Source: Pseudorasbora parva
Taxonomy: Eukaryota; Chordata; Actinopteri; Cypriniformes; Gobionidae
Direction of reading: 5' to 3'
Assembly: GCF_024679245.1 (NCBI RefSeq)
Contig: NC_090180.1
Coordinates: forward strand, 12,747,507 to 12,811,506
DNA: 64,000 bases
This document shows positions 27,552 to 38,830 of the stretch, one piece after another. The notes beneath the pieces were generated by a model, which did no database searches, had not been told where the DNA came from, and was given only the letters and a program-made list of their open reading frames with translations. Position numbers and translations under genes: made by a program. Each line of letters starts with the position of its first letter. Position 1 is the stretch's first letter.

Positions 27552-27680
27552 GACTGATCTCATGAAATGTATGACACGCCAAATCGTATGCCATTTTGCC
27601 GTGCTATCAAGACGCATAATCGTTTATCAATGCCGTTTCATTCTATCCCCTTACACTGCCCCTACCTCTAAACCTACCCA

Positions 27681-27681
<1 letters not shown>

Positions 27682-27766
<85 letters not shown>
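27682..27766. repeat. (CA)n microsatellite
   Basis: About 42 uninterrupted CA units, immediately after the AACCTACCCAT motif of the host repeat. Confidence 0.97.
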
Positions 27767-27767
<1 letters not shown>

Positions 27768-28044
27768 GACATATTTTGATAATAACTCAATAACATAGTA
27801 ACTCAAACTCTTCCCTAAACCTACCCATTTGTGTATTATAAAAAAACAGGATATAACAGGCATATACAACTGCAGGCACAATTTATTCAGAAAGTACAAA
27901 AATTCCAAGTGTTCCGAGGCCAAACGATTGATTTGTGTGAAGAAAATCCCCAAAAATGATCAGTAAAGTCGAGTCCATCCGCAAAAGATTAATAATACAT
28001 TTCAAATATTGCCGCCGGAAGAAACGTCACATCGTCTTTGACAG

Positions 28045-28144
28045 CATTGGCTGTTGTGTGTCTCGTGACCAATTGCGTCATTACGTCAGCTTTAACTGTA
28101 AAATGCCATTGGCTCTCGTGTGTCTCGTGACCGATCGCGTCATT
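28045..28144 (+). repeat. Two direct copies of a 37-bp unit spaced 62 bp
   Basis: CATTGGCTGTTGTGTGTCTC..GTGACCAATTGCGTCATT is repeated 62 bases downstream as CATTGGCTCTCGTGTGTCTC..GTGACCGATCGCGTCATT. It looks like a short tandem duplication inside the 27.5-28.6 kb repeat. Confidence 0.8.
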
Positions 28145-28602
28145 CTAAACAGTCGTCGTGCGTATCATTTGAATGAGAAATATTAACAAGTGCGTGTGTG
28201 TTCTGTTCACAATAAGATCAACTCTGTTCTTCACATAAAGATATCTTATGACAGAAGACTTGGAATGCTTACGAGTTAATACTTTAATATTAATACTTTT
28301 TGTTACAGTTTTTTTGGTCAGTTTTACAATAAATACATGTGACTGAACATTTATTTCCCTGTTACATGTTTTATATTGTTGAGAGTGGGTAGCTTTAGGG
28401 TAGAAGTGGAGTAAGTTGCTCCAAAATACAAAAATTAGGGTATAAATATTAATTCTGTGAGATCAGGTTGGCGGAATCACATGACGTAGACACACGGAAT
28501 CACACGGCGTACACATACATGCGGATAGCTCAGAATGCGTACAGATAACACGACACTTGGCTTTAGAAAGTGGCGTGTATGTTTGCGCAAATAATGTCAC
28601 GT

Positions 28603-30423
28603 TGGCCTACAACACACAGGATCCTTCTCTGGAATCCGAAAAAATAACTCACTCCCAGTTATTTTGCACCCATGAACAATACAATGGAACCACTGGGATA
28701 AAACGCTGTATCGTATTGTTCTGAATATAAGACGATAAAAAAAAAAAAAATATTCTAAGAGTCATCTAAAAAAACACTTTCACCGGGTCTAGACTTTTAC
28801 GTCAATAATACACCCGTAACAATAGGTGGCGCCAAATATGTGTAAAATTAGTGTGGCAAGAAATGGTGTGTCAATTACAGTCAAGTACAAAAAGACAGTA
28901 AAAACGTCTAACAGCCGACTGCCATGTTTGCGTGTCTCGCTAATGGGTCCAAACTTTCAACCAGTGTTGGGTAAGATAATCCAGGCAGAATTTGACTTAG
29001 GTCAAACCTCTCCAATAGGAGCAGGCTGGGAATGGTCTTAGATGGCAACATACCCAGTTCAATGTAGGTGTTGACATTTTCTTCCTTATTTGGCAAAAGG
29101 GAAGACAATGGTCTTTTTTCCTGTTTTCTCTTGTCAGGTAGCACATATTTATTTATTTCCACATAGGAAGCCAAGATTTATGGAAAGCCCATTTTGTGAA
29201 TTACCCCTTTAAATGTACAATTTTGTCTGAACTATCTACTTTAATGACAGTGTGGAAATTAAACAAAGTATCACAATGAACCTGTCGTGACTAATGATAT
29301 GTGCTGAAATGCAATCTGTAATATCACATTTCACAGGACGGCTCCAACTTAAAATGCAGTCGATTTTAAAGCGTCAATTTTAATAATCATTAGTTGATGT
29401 AACTGGAGCCGGTGCAAAAAATAGATCAAGTCTATGCTGTCACCAGCCGTGACACTATGAATAAAGCTAGCTCAACTATTTTGCGACTTGTCAAATCAAT
29501 TATTTTGACACCGATGGAGCCAAGGAAAAAAAAAAGTTAAATATTTATGAACGTGTATAATCACAGAAAGCATATTGGCAGGTGGGTAGATTAAAACAAG
29601 GTCTCGTAATTCAGAAATAGCCTCAAGGCAAAAACTTTATTTATTTGTTGTCACTAGGAATGTGATTACTAACTCAGAATGAAATTCTGCACAGAATCGG
29701 CATCAGAAGCGTATTGACACATGCCACTGCCGAATCACGAATGAATGATTCGCAAACAAATCACACACCAACAGATTACATGTTATATTGTAATGTAAAC
29801 AATTTGGAAGCTATTTGACATGTAGCGGAAAGACAACCCGAAGATAAATCTAAAATGTAACTGCTTGCAATAATGTTTCAGTTAATAATTTCAAACTATA
29901 CAAATGAATCGAAGCGTAATGAAGTAACTACCGACTGCTCCATCAGTTTTAAAATGGCTTCTCCAACCAATTTTGATCAAATTTGCCATTTTCAACACGA
30001 GGGAAGTCCACGGAAATATTTCAATAATATATGACTCCCTACGGCAACACAATGCATTAAAATTGCATGGCTGGGTCCACTAGCTTTAGAATATGTCAAA
30101 AGCTGTTTGTGACCCATCTATCCAGAACACCGCACTGCATATTGCAGTTTAGATTCCACACAGATAAACTGTGGCACATACCTGCCACATGATTTTCCCC
30201 ATCAATACAAACCCCCATGCTCATTCCCAACACAAGCAACTTTAAAAGTAAGAGAGAGAGAAAAAGTAAGAGTTGAGGGTTATGAAAATCCTCTTAATCA
30301 GTTTACTTTTTGTGAAATCTATCCTCAAACTAAAATTTCAATAACATACATATACTCTACAGTAGGTAATACCACAACAACATAGAGACAACTACATAAC
30401 AAAGGGAGATTTCAACTGAAAGT
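28603..30423. other. Intergenic DNA, nothing recognised
   Basis: AT-rich. Short reading frames at 28826-29174 overlap on both strands and show no recognisable motifs. No transposon ends were identified. Confidence 0.45.
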
Positions 30424-30770
30424 TTAAAAGGATAGTTCAACCAAAAATGTAAATGTTATGTTTATCTGCTTACCCCCAGGGCATCCAAGATGTAGATGTC
30501 TTTGTTTCTTCAGGAGAACACAAATGAAGATTCCACCACTATGCCCAACAGCCGAGAGTGCGCCATCCCTTCCGCTGGGTGAGGTCAAATGTGCATGATA
30601 TGGCGTATCTCAATGTGAAGTGACTTCACCTCAACCAGCAAAAGTGATGGCGCTCTCTCGGCTGTTGTACATAGTGTTGTATTCGAGGCTCTTCGGTTTT
30701 TCACACAAACCGATCGTTTCGTGTCTTAAAGGGTGATGAATTGAGAAATCAATCAATCAAGTTGATTTCT
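30424..30770 (+). mobile_element. TTAA-flanked fold-back MITE remnant
   Basis: TTAA (30424-30427) precedes AAGGATAGTTCAACCAAAAA. An internal hairpin pairs AGCCGAGAGTGCGCCATC with GATGGCGCTCTCTCGGCTG (about 30550-30665). The right terminus is eroded. Confidence 0.55.
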
Positions 30771-30859
30771 CAAATCATCATTAGTTTTAGAGCTGAAAAC
30801 TTCCTTGTTAATCAAAGAAAAGCTTTTATAGGCACCAGGCCCAGAAAACGATTGTGTTC

Positions 30860-31199
30860 GCATATTTACGTCATCGACTAACGAAACACGCCTCTACAGG
30901 ATAATAAGCACGTGTTATTCAGTAGCCCCGCCCACCGACTCATCAGATTGCGCTAGCCAGGAGCAATAAACATGCCGAAGAATATAGCAAGATATTGTGG
31001 AAGAACACAATCGCTGCATAAGCTTACTTCAGATCCTAATATTAGGAATGAGTGGTTGAACTTTATTTTTAATGAAGTTCCAGCTGACGTGGGGAAGACA
31101 TATTCAATTCAGTTCACTGTGGGATCGTTTGTAAACAAATCTCACAATGCTATTCTTTTATATTGGATCCGGCAGGAATGGTGCAACACACTTTTGTGA
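30860..31199 (+). pseudogene. THAP-like DNA-binding domain fragment, probably from a DNA transposon
   Basis: A 75-codon frame from 30972 starts MPKNIARYCG, continues SLHKLTSDPNIRNEWLNFIF and then QFTVGSFVNKS. Spacing and motifs resemble an N-terminal THAP zinc finger (Cys-rich start, invariant Trp, HFT.DSF). The second metal-binding pair (Cys-x2-His) is replaced by SIQF, so the finger would not fold. The preceding 100 bases are GC-richer, like a transposon promoter. THAP domains occur in P-element-like and Kolobok-like transposases. The match is by eye only. Confidence 0.4.
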
Positions 31200-31844
31200 G
31201 TAAAACGTGTTTTTATATGTAATAGTATTGCATTGTTATAGATTGTTTTGCTTATGTGTACATGTCTAACAGAACACCTTTAGCACGCTGGACTCAGACA
31301 TGTATGGGCCAGGGCTCACAAAGCCCAAAGTCCCGTTGCTGTTTTTTTCCAGATGGGCTACCAAAATGGAAGCATGTAATATTCCTTTCTTGTTCTGCTA
31401 TTCTCTCTCTCTTGACTTGACATAAGAAGGGCGCGCTTGCGCACATGTATGTGTGTGCGCGCAGTTCGAGCTTATATCGAATGATTGTGCGAGCTATGTA
31501 ATACAAAAATAATAGTCCAATCAATCGCGGTTGGATGAGAAATAAATCATTGTGTTTGTTTGATAAAGACGTACTTGAATCATTCCGGTTGACACTTTCA
31601 AAACATCCCCTCCCTCATGTGAAATGAACTGACAAAGATAATGACAGGAGCTGAAGCTCATTAAATATGCACATCTTATTCATTCCTAGCTGTGGGCGTT
31701 TACTTTCAAGTCTCCAGTGCTTCACGCTCATCAAAACCCAGCGTTCAGGAGAGAGCCTCAGAACCAGTGTAGAAAATAGCCTATTACTTATTAGATACAA
31801 TGTTTCTGAATGTAAAAACCACACAAATGTCATTAGTTGACCTC
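31200..31844. other. Intergenic DNA, nothing recognised
   Basis: No gene, repeat boundary or RNA gene identified. Confidence 0.45.
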
Positions 31845-32931
31845 AGACAACTTTTTTACTCACCCTCATGCCACCCTAGGTGTATATAGGCGCATTTGCA
31901 CTGCATGAACTTCCCCCAGGAACTAGGGACTATGACTATATTTCCCTTTCAGGGGGTGGGACTTGGGCTCTGAACATGCTGATTAGTTGACTTCATGCAG
32001 CATTTTGATTGGTTGACTCCACACAGCATTTTATTTCAACCACCATTTTCAAAAGTCTTTTGTGGTGCGTGCAGCTGTTTGTTATTCAAATCAGCAATGA
32101 CGTTTAAAAAATTGTGCAGATGGACTGACGACGAGGTTCAGGCTTTATAAAGCTTATGGATGTTAGATGGATGTTGGAATCCAGCGGGAACTGGAAAGTT
32201 CCCCGCAGTCCTACGTGCAGACCGCGATGGAAACACAGACAGAAACAGGTCAGAGGGAAAAAGTTCCTGGGACAAATTGTAGGTAATTTCGGTATAAACA
32301 GGGCTTTAGACATTCTTCTTTCAGACGTATAAAATCTGAGTTATATGTCCTCACTCTTCCAAGATTTCTAATGGCAGTGAATAGAGGTCCGGATTTTGAA
32401 GCCCAAAAAAGTGCATTTGTCCATAATTAAAGTATTCCACATGGGTCCGAGGGTTAATAAAGGCCTTCAGAAGTGAAGCAATGCATTTGTGTAAGAAAAA
32501 CATCCATATATAAAACATTATAAACTAAAATAACTAGCTTCTGACAAACAACTGTGTTCGAATTACGTAGAAAGAGTAACCCCTGATCTGAAGCATTATG
32601 TTTCGACGAATGCGGAAGCACAGAGGAGCAAAATTGCGTAGGACATCTGCCAGAAGTTATATTTGGTTTATAAAGTTTTAAGTATGGATATTTTTCTTAC
32701 AAAAACCCATCACTTCTGAGGGCCTTTATTGAGTCGTATGGATTACTTTTTTGATGGATGGATGCACTTTTTTGGACTATTCACTATTCATTATAAAGCT
32801 TGGATGAGAAATTATACTTTTTAATATAACTACGATTGTATTCATCTAAAAGAAAAAAAGTCATATACACGTAGGATGGCTTGAGGGTAAGGAAATCATG
32901 GGATAATTTTAATTTTGAGGTTAACTATCCT
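31845..32931. mobile_element. Fold-back MITE, family F, with a nested element
   Basis: The left arm (CTCACCCTCATGCCACCCTAGGTGTATAT, shown in parts) pairs with the right arm (ATATACACGTAGGATGGCTTGAGGGTAAG), and the right end TATCCT is followed by TTAA (32932-32935). Mid-element blocks GTGAAGCAATGCATTTGTGTAA and AGAGTAACCCCTGA match 45885-46225. A second element (about 31888-32306) interrupts the left arm: the arm reads ...GTGTATAT, then resumes GACATTCTTCTTTCAGACG. Confidence 0.65.
31888..32306. mobile_element. Nested MITE, family G (GTTTCCACC-type ends)
   Basis: The left end AGGCGCATTTGCACTGC and the mirrored right end (read AAGCCCTGTTTATACCG) bracket sequence with AACTTCCCCCAGGAACTAGG and TTCCTGGGACAAATT. 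The family is the same as 37917-38270. The target duplication here is unclear. Confidence 0.5.
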
Positions 32932-32935
32932 TTAA

Positions 32936-33798
32936 ATGTAATAAATGTATACAATTTATAATTTACAAAATTAGTTGGCAAAAGCAATATATTACAAGTC
33001 ATATTTAACTTCTTGGCTGTTTTGTGTTTATAATTATTTTACTGCAAACATTTTGCAGGAAAGCCATTGTGACAACTTATCTCATATAGTGTGATAACAT
33101 CATGGCATTAGTACATTTGTTGGAATAATTTATAATGTGCCATCAAAGGTAAACAAGCATTAATCCAGGAGATTAAATAACAATCAACTATGTCTCTAAT
33201 TCTCTTCATATCAGAAGAGAATATCAGAAGTTCATATCAGAAGTCTGTTATTTGCAGATCAATGATGTTTTATTCCAGCTATAATCTTTTTTTTTTTTTT
33301 TTTGCTAAGCTTATTTGTGTGTAATCACCGTGTGTAAATGGCCGTGGCCGTGCTCGTGTTTCTGCTGAGAGCTGTTCTTTAGTTTCTATGCCAGCAGCTT
33401 GATTGATTGATTGGGTCTGAGAGGATTGGTACCTCAATGACAGGTGGCCCAAATGAGAGTGGTGTCGGGGCAGCATATTCTGGCAGGTCACATAATGGTA
33501 ATCTTTGGAATTAACTAAAATCTGCAATAGGACAGGTTAATTTGGCCAAGTCAAGTGAGAGATTTTATATTCCCCCTTTTTTAAGCAAAATACCAGTCAC
33601 CAAGTACAAGATGATTTAAATAATACGACTATATTCCACAACTGTACTGATAAAACATAAAATATAGTGGAGTTTATTTTTAGAAGAGGACAACTAAGAA
33701 ATCTGGATAAGAAAAATAAAATTAATTAAAGAAAAAAAAATGGTCATATGCTGGTCTTATTATTTTAAAAATTAAATATTGTGTTTTAAGAATGTTAG

Positions 33799-33799
<1 letters not shown>
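32936..33799. other. Intergenic DNA, nothing recognised
   Basis: 33310-33500 is GC-balanced and non-repetitive; the rest is AT-rich. No gene identified. Confidence 0.4.

Positions 33800-33887
<88 letters not shown>
33800..33887. repeat. (AT)n microsatellite
   Basis: About 44 uninterrupted AT units. Long frames reading YIYIYI are artefacts. Confidence 0.97.
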
Positions 33888-33890
<3 letters not shown>

Positions 33891-34280
33891 GTGTAATATT
33901 TGTAACAAGATAAAATTGTTGATTTCTGAAATTACTGAAATTTGGAAAAAGCCATGGTAAATCAGATGTTTGGATACTGATGTTCCATTTACAAAAATAG
34001 TATAAGGGAATGTATAGCATGCAAAGATTTTAAGTGCAATGCACAAAAAAAAGATGATTAGATGAATCAATTAAAAATATATATCACTTTATTCTTTAAA
34101 GTGGAAAAGGGTTCTTTAGATTATTTAAAAGTAGCTCTTAAAGGGAAAGTAAACCCCAAAAATGTTTAATTCTGTCATCTTTACTTACCCTCAAGTTGTT
34201 CCACACCTGTGTGAATTTCTGCTGAAAAAGAAGATATTTTGAAGAATATGGGTAACCAAACAGTTGATTAGACCTCATAG

Positions 34281-35398
34281 TAGGGATGGGAATTTGATCA
34301 AATTTTATTAATTGGCGGGAGAATTAATGATCGACTATCTCTTTATTTTTATAATAAAATTAATGATTTAAATTTTATAATTCAAAAATACAGTGTTTTT
34401 CCTTGATGAGACCTTGATTACAAGATCAACTTGTAGCAGACAGTTAAACTATGTTCAGTTAGTCAAACCGAACATATGTGCGCGACGCGTGCATATGCGT
34501 TTCTGCTGCGTGGCGTTTTTTTGTTTATGTGCATGTCTTTTTTTTTGTGCATGTCTTTGCACACCAGAAACGTGTATGGCACGGCGCCCCTGCTGCTAGG
34601 TGGTACAGGGAAGGCCTATACTTCATGTTAAACATAAATATATAGCCTACTAAAAATTTAAATTACAATTAGGCCTATATCTGCATTTATGTCAACCTAG
34701 AGACTTTCAAACATACAAAATGTAATTTAGTAATATGCATTCGTGTCAAAATGACATATAAACATCTTAACCTATCCTATTTAGCCTGGAAACGCTTCCA
34801 ACACGCTTGCGTGTCGCGTGAAAAATAGGCGTAGGTTATATTTCTAGCATGCACGCAGTCTCTGCACGGCTCGACCAGCGCGTCTGGCAGTGTGCAAACT
34901 CTAACCTGTTAACATGGGAGCTGGAATAAAAATGGACACGACACGGAAACACCAGCTCTGAGGGGATTGACGTTGCCGGGATGCACAGGTAAGTTACCTC
35001 TGCCACTAACTTTTCCAGCAGGATGCACCACCACCAACATTCACCAGGGACAGATACAGTTTGTTTAAGTGGTAGATCATTTGAGTTGTGGCCGTGTTGT
35101 ACTTATACACGCCATCGCAATGTTTGCAGTGAACTATGTCGGTTTTTAAATCAAAATGGTCCCACGCCACAGTTCGCCATGACGAAAGATCACCAATAAC
35201 CGAGTATGGTGTCAAATATTGCACCCTGGTGGCAAAATGTTTAATTGCTGCCACACAGTGAAATTCATTTAATTGCTTCAAGACTCATACTACAACCTCC
35301 ATTAAAAAAATCATTAGATTAATTGACAACAAATTAACGTGATCGACAAAATTCTTATCGATTAATTATCGATCATCGATTAATCATGCCCATCCCTA
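34281..35398 (-). mobile_element. hAT transposon remnant with perfect 8-bp target duplication
   Basis: The inverted ends TAGGGATGGG and CCCATCCCTA bound 1118 bp, and CCTCATAG flanks both sides (34273-34280 and 35399-35406). An 8-bp duplication with short inverted ends is the hAT hallmark. A BED-finger fragment is encoded on the minus strand. Most of the transposase is missing, so the copy is internally deleted. Confidence 0.92.
35006..35281 (-). pseudogene. BED-type zinc finger fragment of an hAT transposase
   Basis: The 91-codon minus-strand frame contains SSWRTVAWDHFDLKTDIVHC, then KHCDGVYKYNTATTQMIYHL. The W..HFD aromatic start, Cys-x2-Cys and TT.M..HL are diagnostic of the BED finger that precedes hAT (ZBED-like) transposase catalytic domains. 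The expected second His appears to be Tyr. The catalytic domain and the dimerisation tail are not present. Confidence 0.75.
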
Positions 35399-35592
35399 CC
35401 TCATAGACTTCCATAGTATGAATAAGAAAAGAAATACTATGGAAGTCATTAGGGTTCATCAACTGTTTGGTTACCAACATTCTTCAAAATAGCTTTTTGT
35501 GTGTTCAGCAGAAGAAATTCATACAGGTTTGGGACAACTTTAGGGTGAGTAAATGACGACATTTTTCTTTTTTGGGTGAGCTATCCCTTTAA

Positions 35593-37502
35593 GAGCTGAT
35601 AAAAAAATAATACCAAATAAAAAAATAATAGTTGGCACTTCTGCATAAAGCCCTTTTTGAAACCTTTATTTTTAGGTGCAGTGCACCTCAACGTGCTTGT
35701 CCTTCAATAGAGTCTACATATTAAATATTCTGTTTTGCAGTGGAAATGAATCAGTCTGTGATCTCTCAGTGAAGCACACACATTACTGAGAGCTGATTAT
35801 GAGTATGCTGCAGAAAATACATGAAGCAGACTCTCTCTCTCATTCTCTTCAGGAAGTTAATTCACTCTCCCAGTGTAATGGGTCTCTGTATGGGGTCCAT
35901 ATGCTTACAGCGGGGCAAGCTAGAAGAGGGGGAGGGGTGACACACATTTTAATGAAAACTCACAGTGACTCCTGCACACCTGAGACTAAGCCAAATGTGG
36001 TTCACTTCTCTTGCAGAAAGTCAGCTTATAAGGCAGAAATTACAATTAATTTCCCTCTAACGATTGTTTTTACTTTTAGGATGTATTTGGATTTTACATT
36101 TATATTTTGCCTGTGTCATCGGTTCACTGACTGACAATTTATTATTGTGTATGATCATAACATGTTGTGTGCTTCTCCATTATACAGTGGGGAAATTATT
36201 CAGAATCTCTGAATAGCTGAGCGATTGGGCTAGAAATATGACAGATATGATAATTTAGCCTGTAATGAAATACTTTTGAAAATCGTAAAAAAAAAAATGA
36301 AGAGGAAAAAAAAAAAAGAACACATTTCCAATGCGACGGGTTGACAGATTGACGGAATTTCACAATAATTTATGACTGAGTTGTTGTCAGGGAAACTGCC
36401 TCTCCGCAACTTCCCCAAAAGACAAAAATACTTTGAACAAGTATTCTACCTGTCTATCATCTTTTCTTCGACCCAGTGTGAAGATTTATTTATTTATGGG
36501 CTGTTTATCCATTAGTACATTCATTATTTCATTTATTTATATACTCTTATTTACTGGGAATTTTGGCCTACTTAAAAAGAGTTACAATAGTTTGAACACA
36601 TTTCAAGATCTGCATCATCACCTTAAAAGAATTTAAAGATGTGGAATATCATTTATACAATCATAAATATTAACAAATTAGTTTAGATATATTCCATCAG
36701 ATATTAACTGCAATTAGTGTGACAGGTCACTTTACCATTGGAAATAGTAATAAGAGGACACTTGCGTACCCAGAAGGCCCTGGGCTGTTCGTCAGGCATC
36801 CCTGCTTTATGCCCGTTCCCATTAGTCATACAGCACAAAGTGAACTTGTTGCATTCAGCAACAAACACTCGGAAAAAAAAACATATCAGACAGCCACACA
36901 GTCTGGACTGTGGACGCCACAACATTTCAAATATTTATTAGAGGCTCATCCTGAGATAAAACGTTACCCAACTGGACTGAAGCACTGCGATTTGACTGGT
37001 TACGCCTGAGCGCCCAAGGTCAAGTTTTTGAAAACAGCATGTTATCAGAGCTGGGAAGGGTAAGCAGAGCAAATCTTCTCCGCAAGGTAAAGCCACTAGG
37101 GGCCTATTACAGGCTTCAGATTTGAGTGGCTTGTCATGCATTCAGTCTGTTTATTCTCCTCAGCTATCTTTTAAATAATGCACATCAGCATCAGGTGAGT
37201 CCTGGATATTTGTGGGTCACAAGGCAGTTACACTGTGATAATGATTATTGATCTTCTGAAACTACAAGAATCGTGGAATAATTTCTTAAAGTCTAACATC
37301 TCATTAAATAGCTTCTTGCTCTAATTGTATGGAACAATGGGGCTAAAATTCCCTCAGGGAAATACAGGCCCTTTCGTTCCCACCCCTACTAAATAGCAAC
37401 AAACACCAACACAAAACTTGTTTGTTGCTATGCATTGTCAAATTAATTTGTGACATATGTTTGGACTAAAGCCAGAATAATAAAGTTTTTTTGTAAAATA
37501 CT
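35593..37502. other. Intergenic DNA, partly GC-balanced and non-repetitive
   Basis: 35700-36010, 36130-36430 and 36700-37140 lack the repeat families of this window and have no convincing reading frame. They are candidates for conserved non-coding sequence. No RNA gene recognised. Confidence 0.4.
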
Positions 37503-37506
37503 TTAA

Positions 37507-38281
37507 AGGAAGTGTATGTAAGATTGTGGCCAAAACTGGTACTGCAATCATTTTCAAATGACTGTAGAGCGGTGTCTCCTTCTCCCCCTCCCCCCTGACT
37601 CGAGGTTGCCAGGTAGGCTGCAGGATCCAGCAGGAACGTTTGTAGCTGCACCTGTGGTAACTAGAGCAGATCTGGCAACCCGGATGCCGAAACACTACTG
37701 ACTTTGTGATTGGTCGATAGGTGGAGGGTGGAGCTTCAGGCCAAAACACAACATGTCAACATCAACATCAGTTGAGGGCTGCAACAACAACTTTTAAATG
37801 ACAATATCCTGGCCGGACTACTGTTGTCAGTTATAATATATATTTCTTAATGTCTAGTGACATAGGAGGGCCATTTTATGATTAATTGAAATACATTTCT
37901 TACATAAACCCGTTTCCACCGAAATTCCCCAGAACAATTTGCACCAGAAACTTTTTTTAAAGGGACTCCCCCCAACAAAGATTTAAGATGTGCTGCTTTT
38001 GCTGGTTATGTATTGGTTTACTAAAAAGGTAAAAGAAAAAACGGCGGGGAAAAAAACTAGCGTAGTCTGAAAGCTTGTAAAGCTAGATTGAAAATGACAA
38101 TGTTTTAAAAATGCTTTGAAAAAGTACTACCTAGCAAGGCAGGGCCGTTTAGAGGGGGAAATATTTACCCGGAACTTCATTTAGACCCTGGTTCCTGCGT
38201 TCGAAACACACCGAGTACCACCCCAAAGTTCCTAGTTTCTAGGTAAAGTTCCTGTGGTGGAAACGCGGCTATACAGTTCCT
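37507..38281 (+). mobile_element. TTAA-flanked MITE, family C, copy 2, with nested family G
   Basis: TTAA (37503-37506) precedes AGGAAGTGTATGTAAGATTG, and the right end ACAGTTCCT is followed by TTAA (38282-38285). The copy is interrupted near its right end: ...TTCTTACATA, then the family G element, then ATACAGTTCCT. Confidence 0.85.
37917..38270. mobile_element. Nested MITE, family G
   Basis: The left end AACCCGTTTCCACCG and the mirrored right end (read AGCCGCGTTTCCACC) bound 354 bp inside a family C element. ATA flanks both sides (37914-37916 and 38271-38273), and removing the insert with one ATA restores the family C end. A 3-bp duplication would fit PIF/Harbinger-type elements, though ATA is not their usual target. 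Confidence 0.65.
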
Positions 38282-38320
38282 TTAAGAGGGTATGAAATGA
38301 ATCTGGATGGATGGAAGTGT

Positions 38321-38830
38321 AACAACATAGGCCAGTAAGAGCTGTGTGTGTAAACTTCACTCCCCTGTCCTCAAGAGGCGTGCCACTTTAGCGTCCTTGT
38401 TAGCGTGCCTGCCTCCCATGCCAGAAACCCTGGTTAGAATCCCCCTCAGAGTGGGTTGAGTAGGACCGGTTGCATTTTGGTGCCGTGACCCAGGTGGGAG
38501 TGAGGTTTAGGGGGGAGCATTTAAAAGATGTAGGCCAATAAGAGATGTGTGTGTAAACCTCACTCCCCTGGCCACAAGAGGTGCGCTAGGGACTGATGCT
38601 ACAAGCTGCGGCCTTTATAGCGTCCTTCTTACCATACCTGCCTCCCATGCCGGAGATCCTGGTCCGAATTTCGCACGATGTGCAACGGGCTACATTTGAT
38701 GCAGTGACCCAGATTAGAGTGAGATTTAGACAGGCGATTGTAACGGAGGCAAGCTAGTACAAGATGTGCATGTAGACCTCACACCCCTGGCTTCAAGAGG
38801 CGTGCTAGCTGAAGTTTCTAACCCTGAAGG
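38321..38830 (+). repeat. Tandem repeat with tRNA-like units (203-215 bp period)
   Basis: Three successive units start at AGGCC/AGGC near 38329, 38532 and 38747. Units 1 and 2 each contain a tRNA-like core (about 38391-38444 and 38620-38675). The core has an A-box-like stretch, an anticodon-like loop CTCCCAT between partial stems, and a B-box (GGTTAGAATCC, GGTCCGAATTT). The third unit is truncated before the core. A related single unit lies on the minus strand near 57301-57475. The cores carry stem mismatches and are unlikely to be functional tRNAs. Confidence 0.65.

Larger units (their letters stand above)
27552..28602 (+). repeat. About 1-kb interspersed repeat (CTGATCTCA ends) with an internal (CA)n
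   Basis: Begins GACTGATCTCATGAAATG, and the inverted motif CTGTGAGATCAG occurs at about 28455-28466. It shares the C-rich CTATCCCCTTACACTGCCCC motif with the GGGGAC repeats near 1 kb. It contains a (CA)n at 27682-27766 and a 62-bp direct repeat at 28045-28144. It is non-coding, and its class is not established. Confidence 0.5.
34142..35588. mobile_element. TTAA-flanked fold-back MITE (AGGGATAGTTCACCC type) split by an hAT element
   Basis: TTAA (34138-34141) precedes AGGGAAAGTAAACCCC, and the right end GTGAGCTATCCCT is followed by TTAA (35589-35592). The arms pair: GGTAACCAAACAGTTGAT on the left and ATCAACTGTTTGGTTACC on the right. It has the same plan as the intact 49269-49657 copy. The hAT element at 34281-35398 sits between the arms. 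Confidence 0.8.

Noticed and set aside
27562..27953. Overlapping frames with long TH or CV runs
   Set aside because: Translations of the (CA)n tract at 27682-27766.
33772..34070. Minus-strand frames with a long IYIY run
   Set aside because: Translation of the (AT)n tract at 33800-33887.
38391..38675. Functional tRNA-Gly genes
   Set aside because: Stem mismatches, an imperfect B-box and tandem repetition with long non-tRNA flanks indicate a tRNA-like repeat instead.
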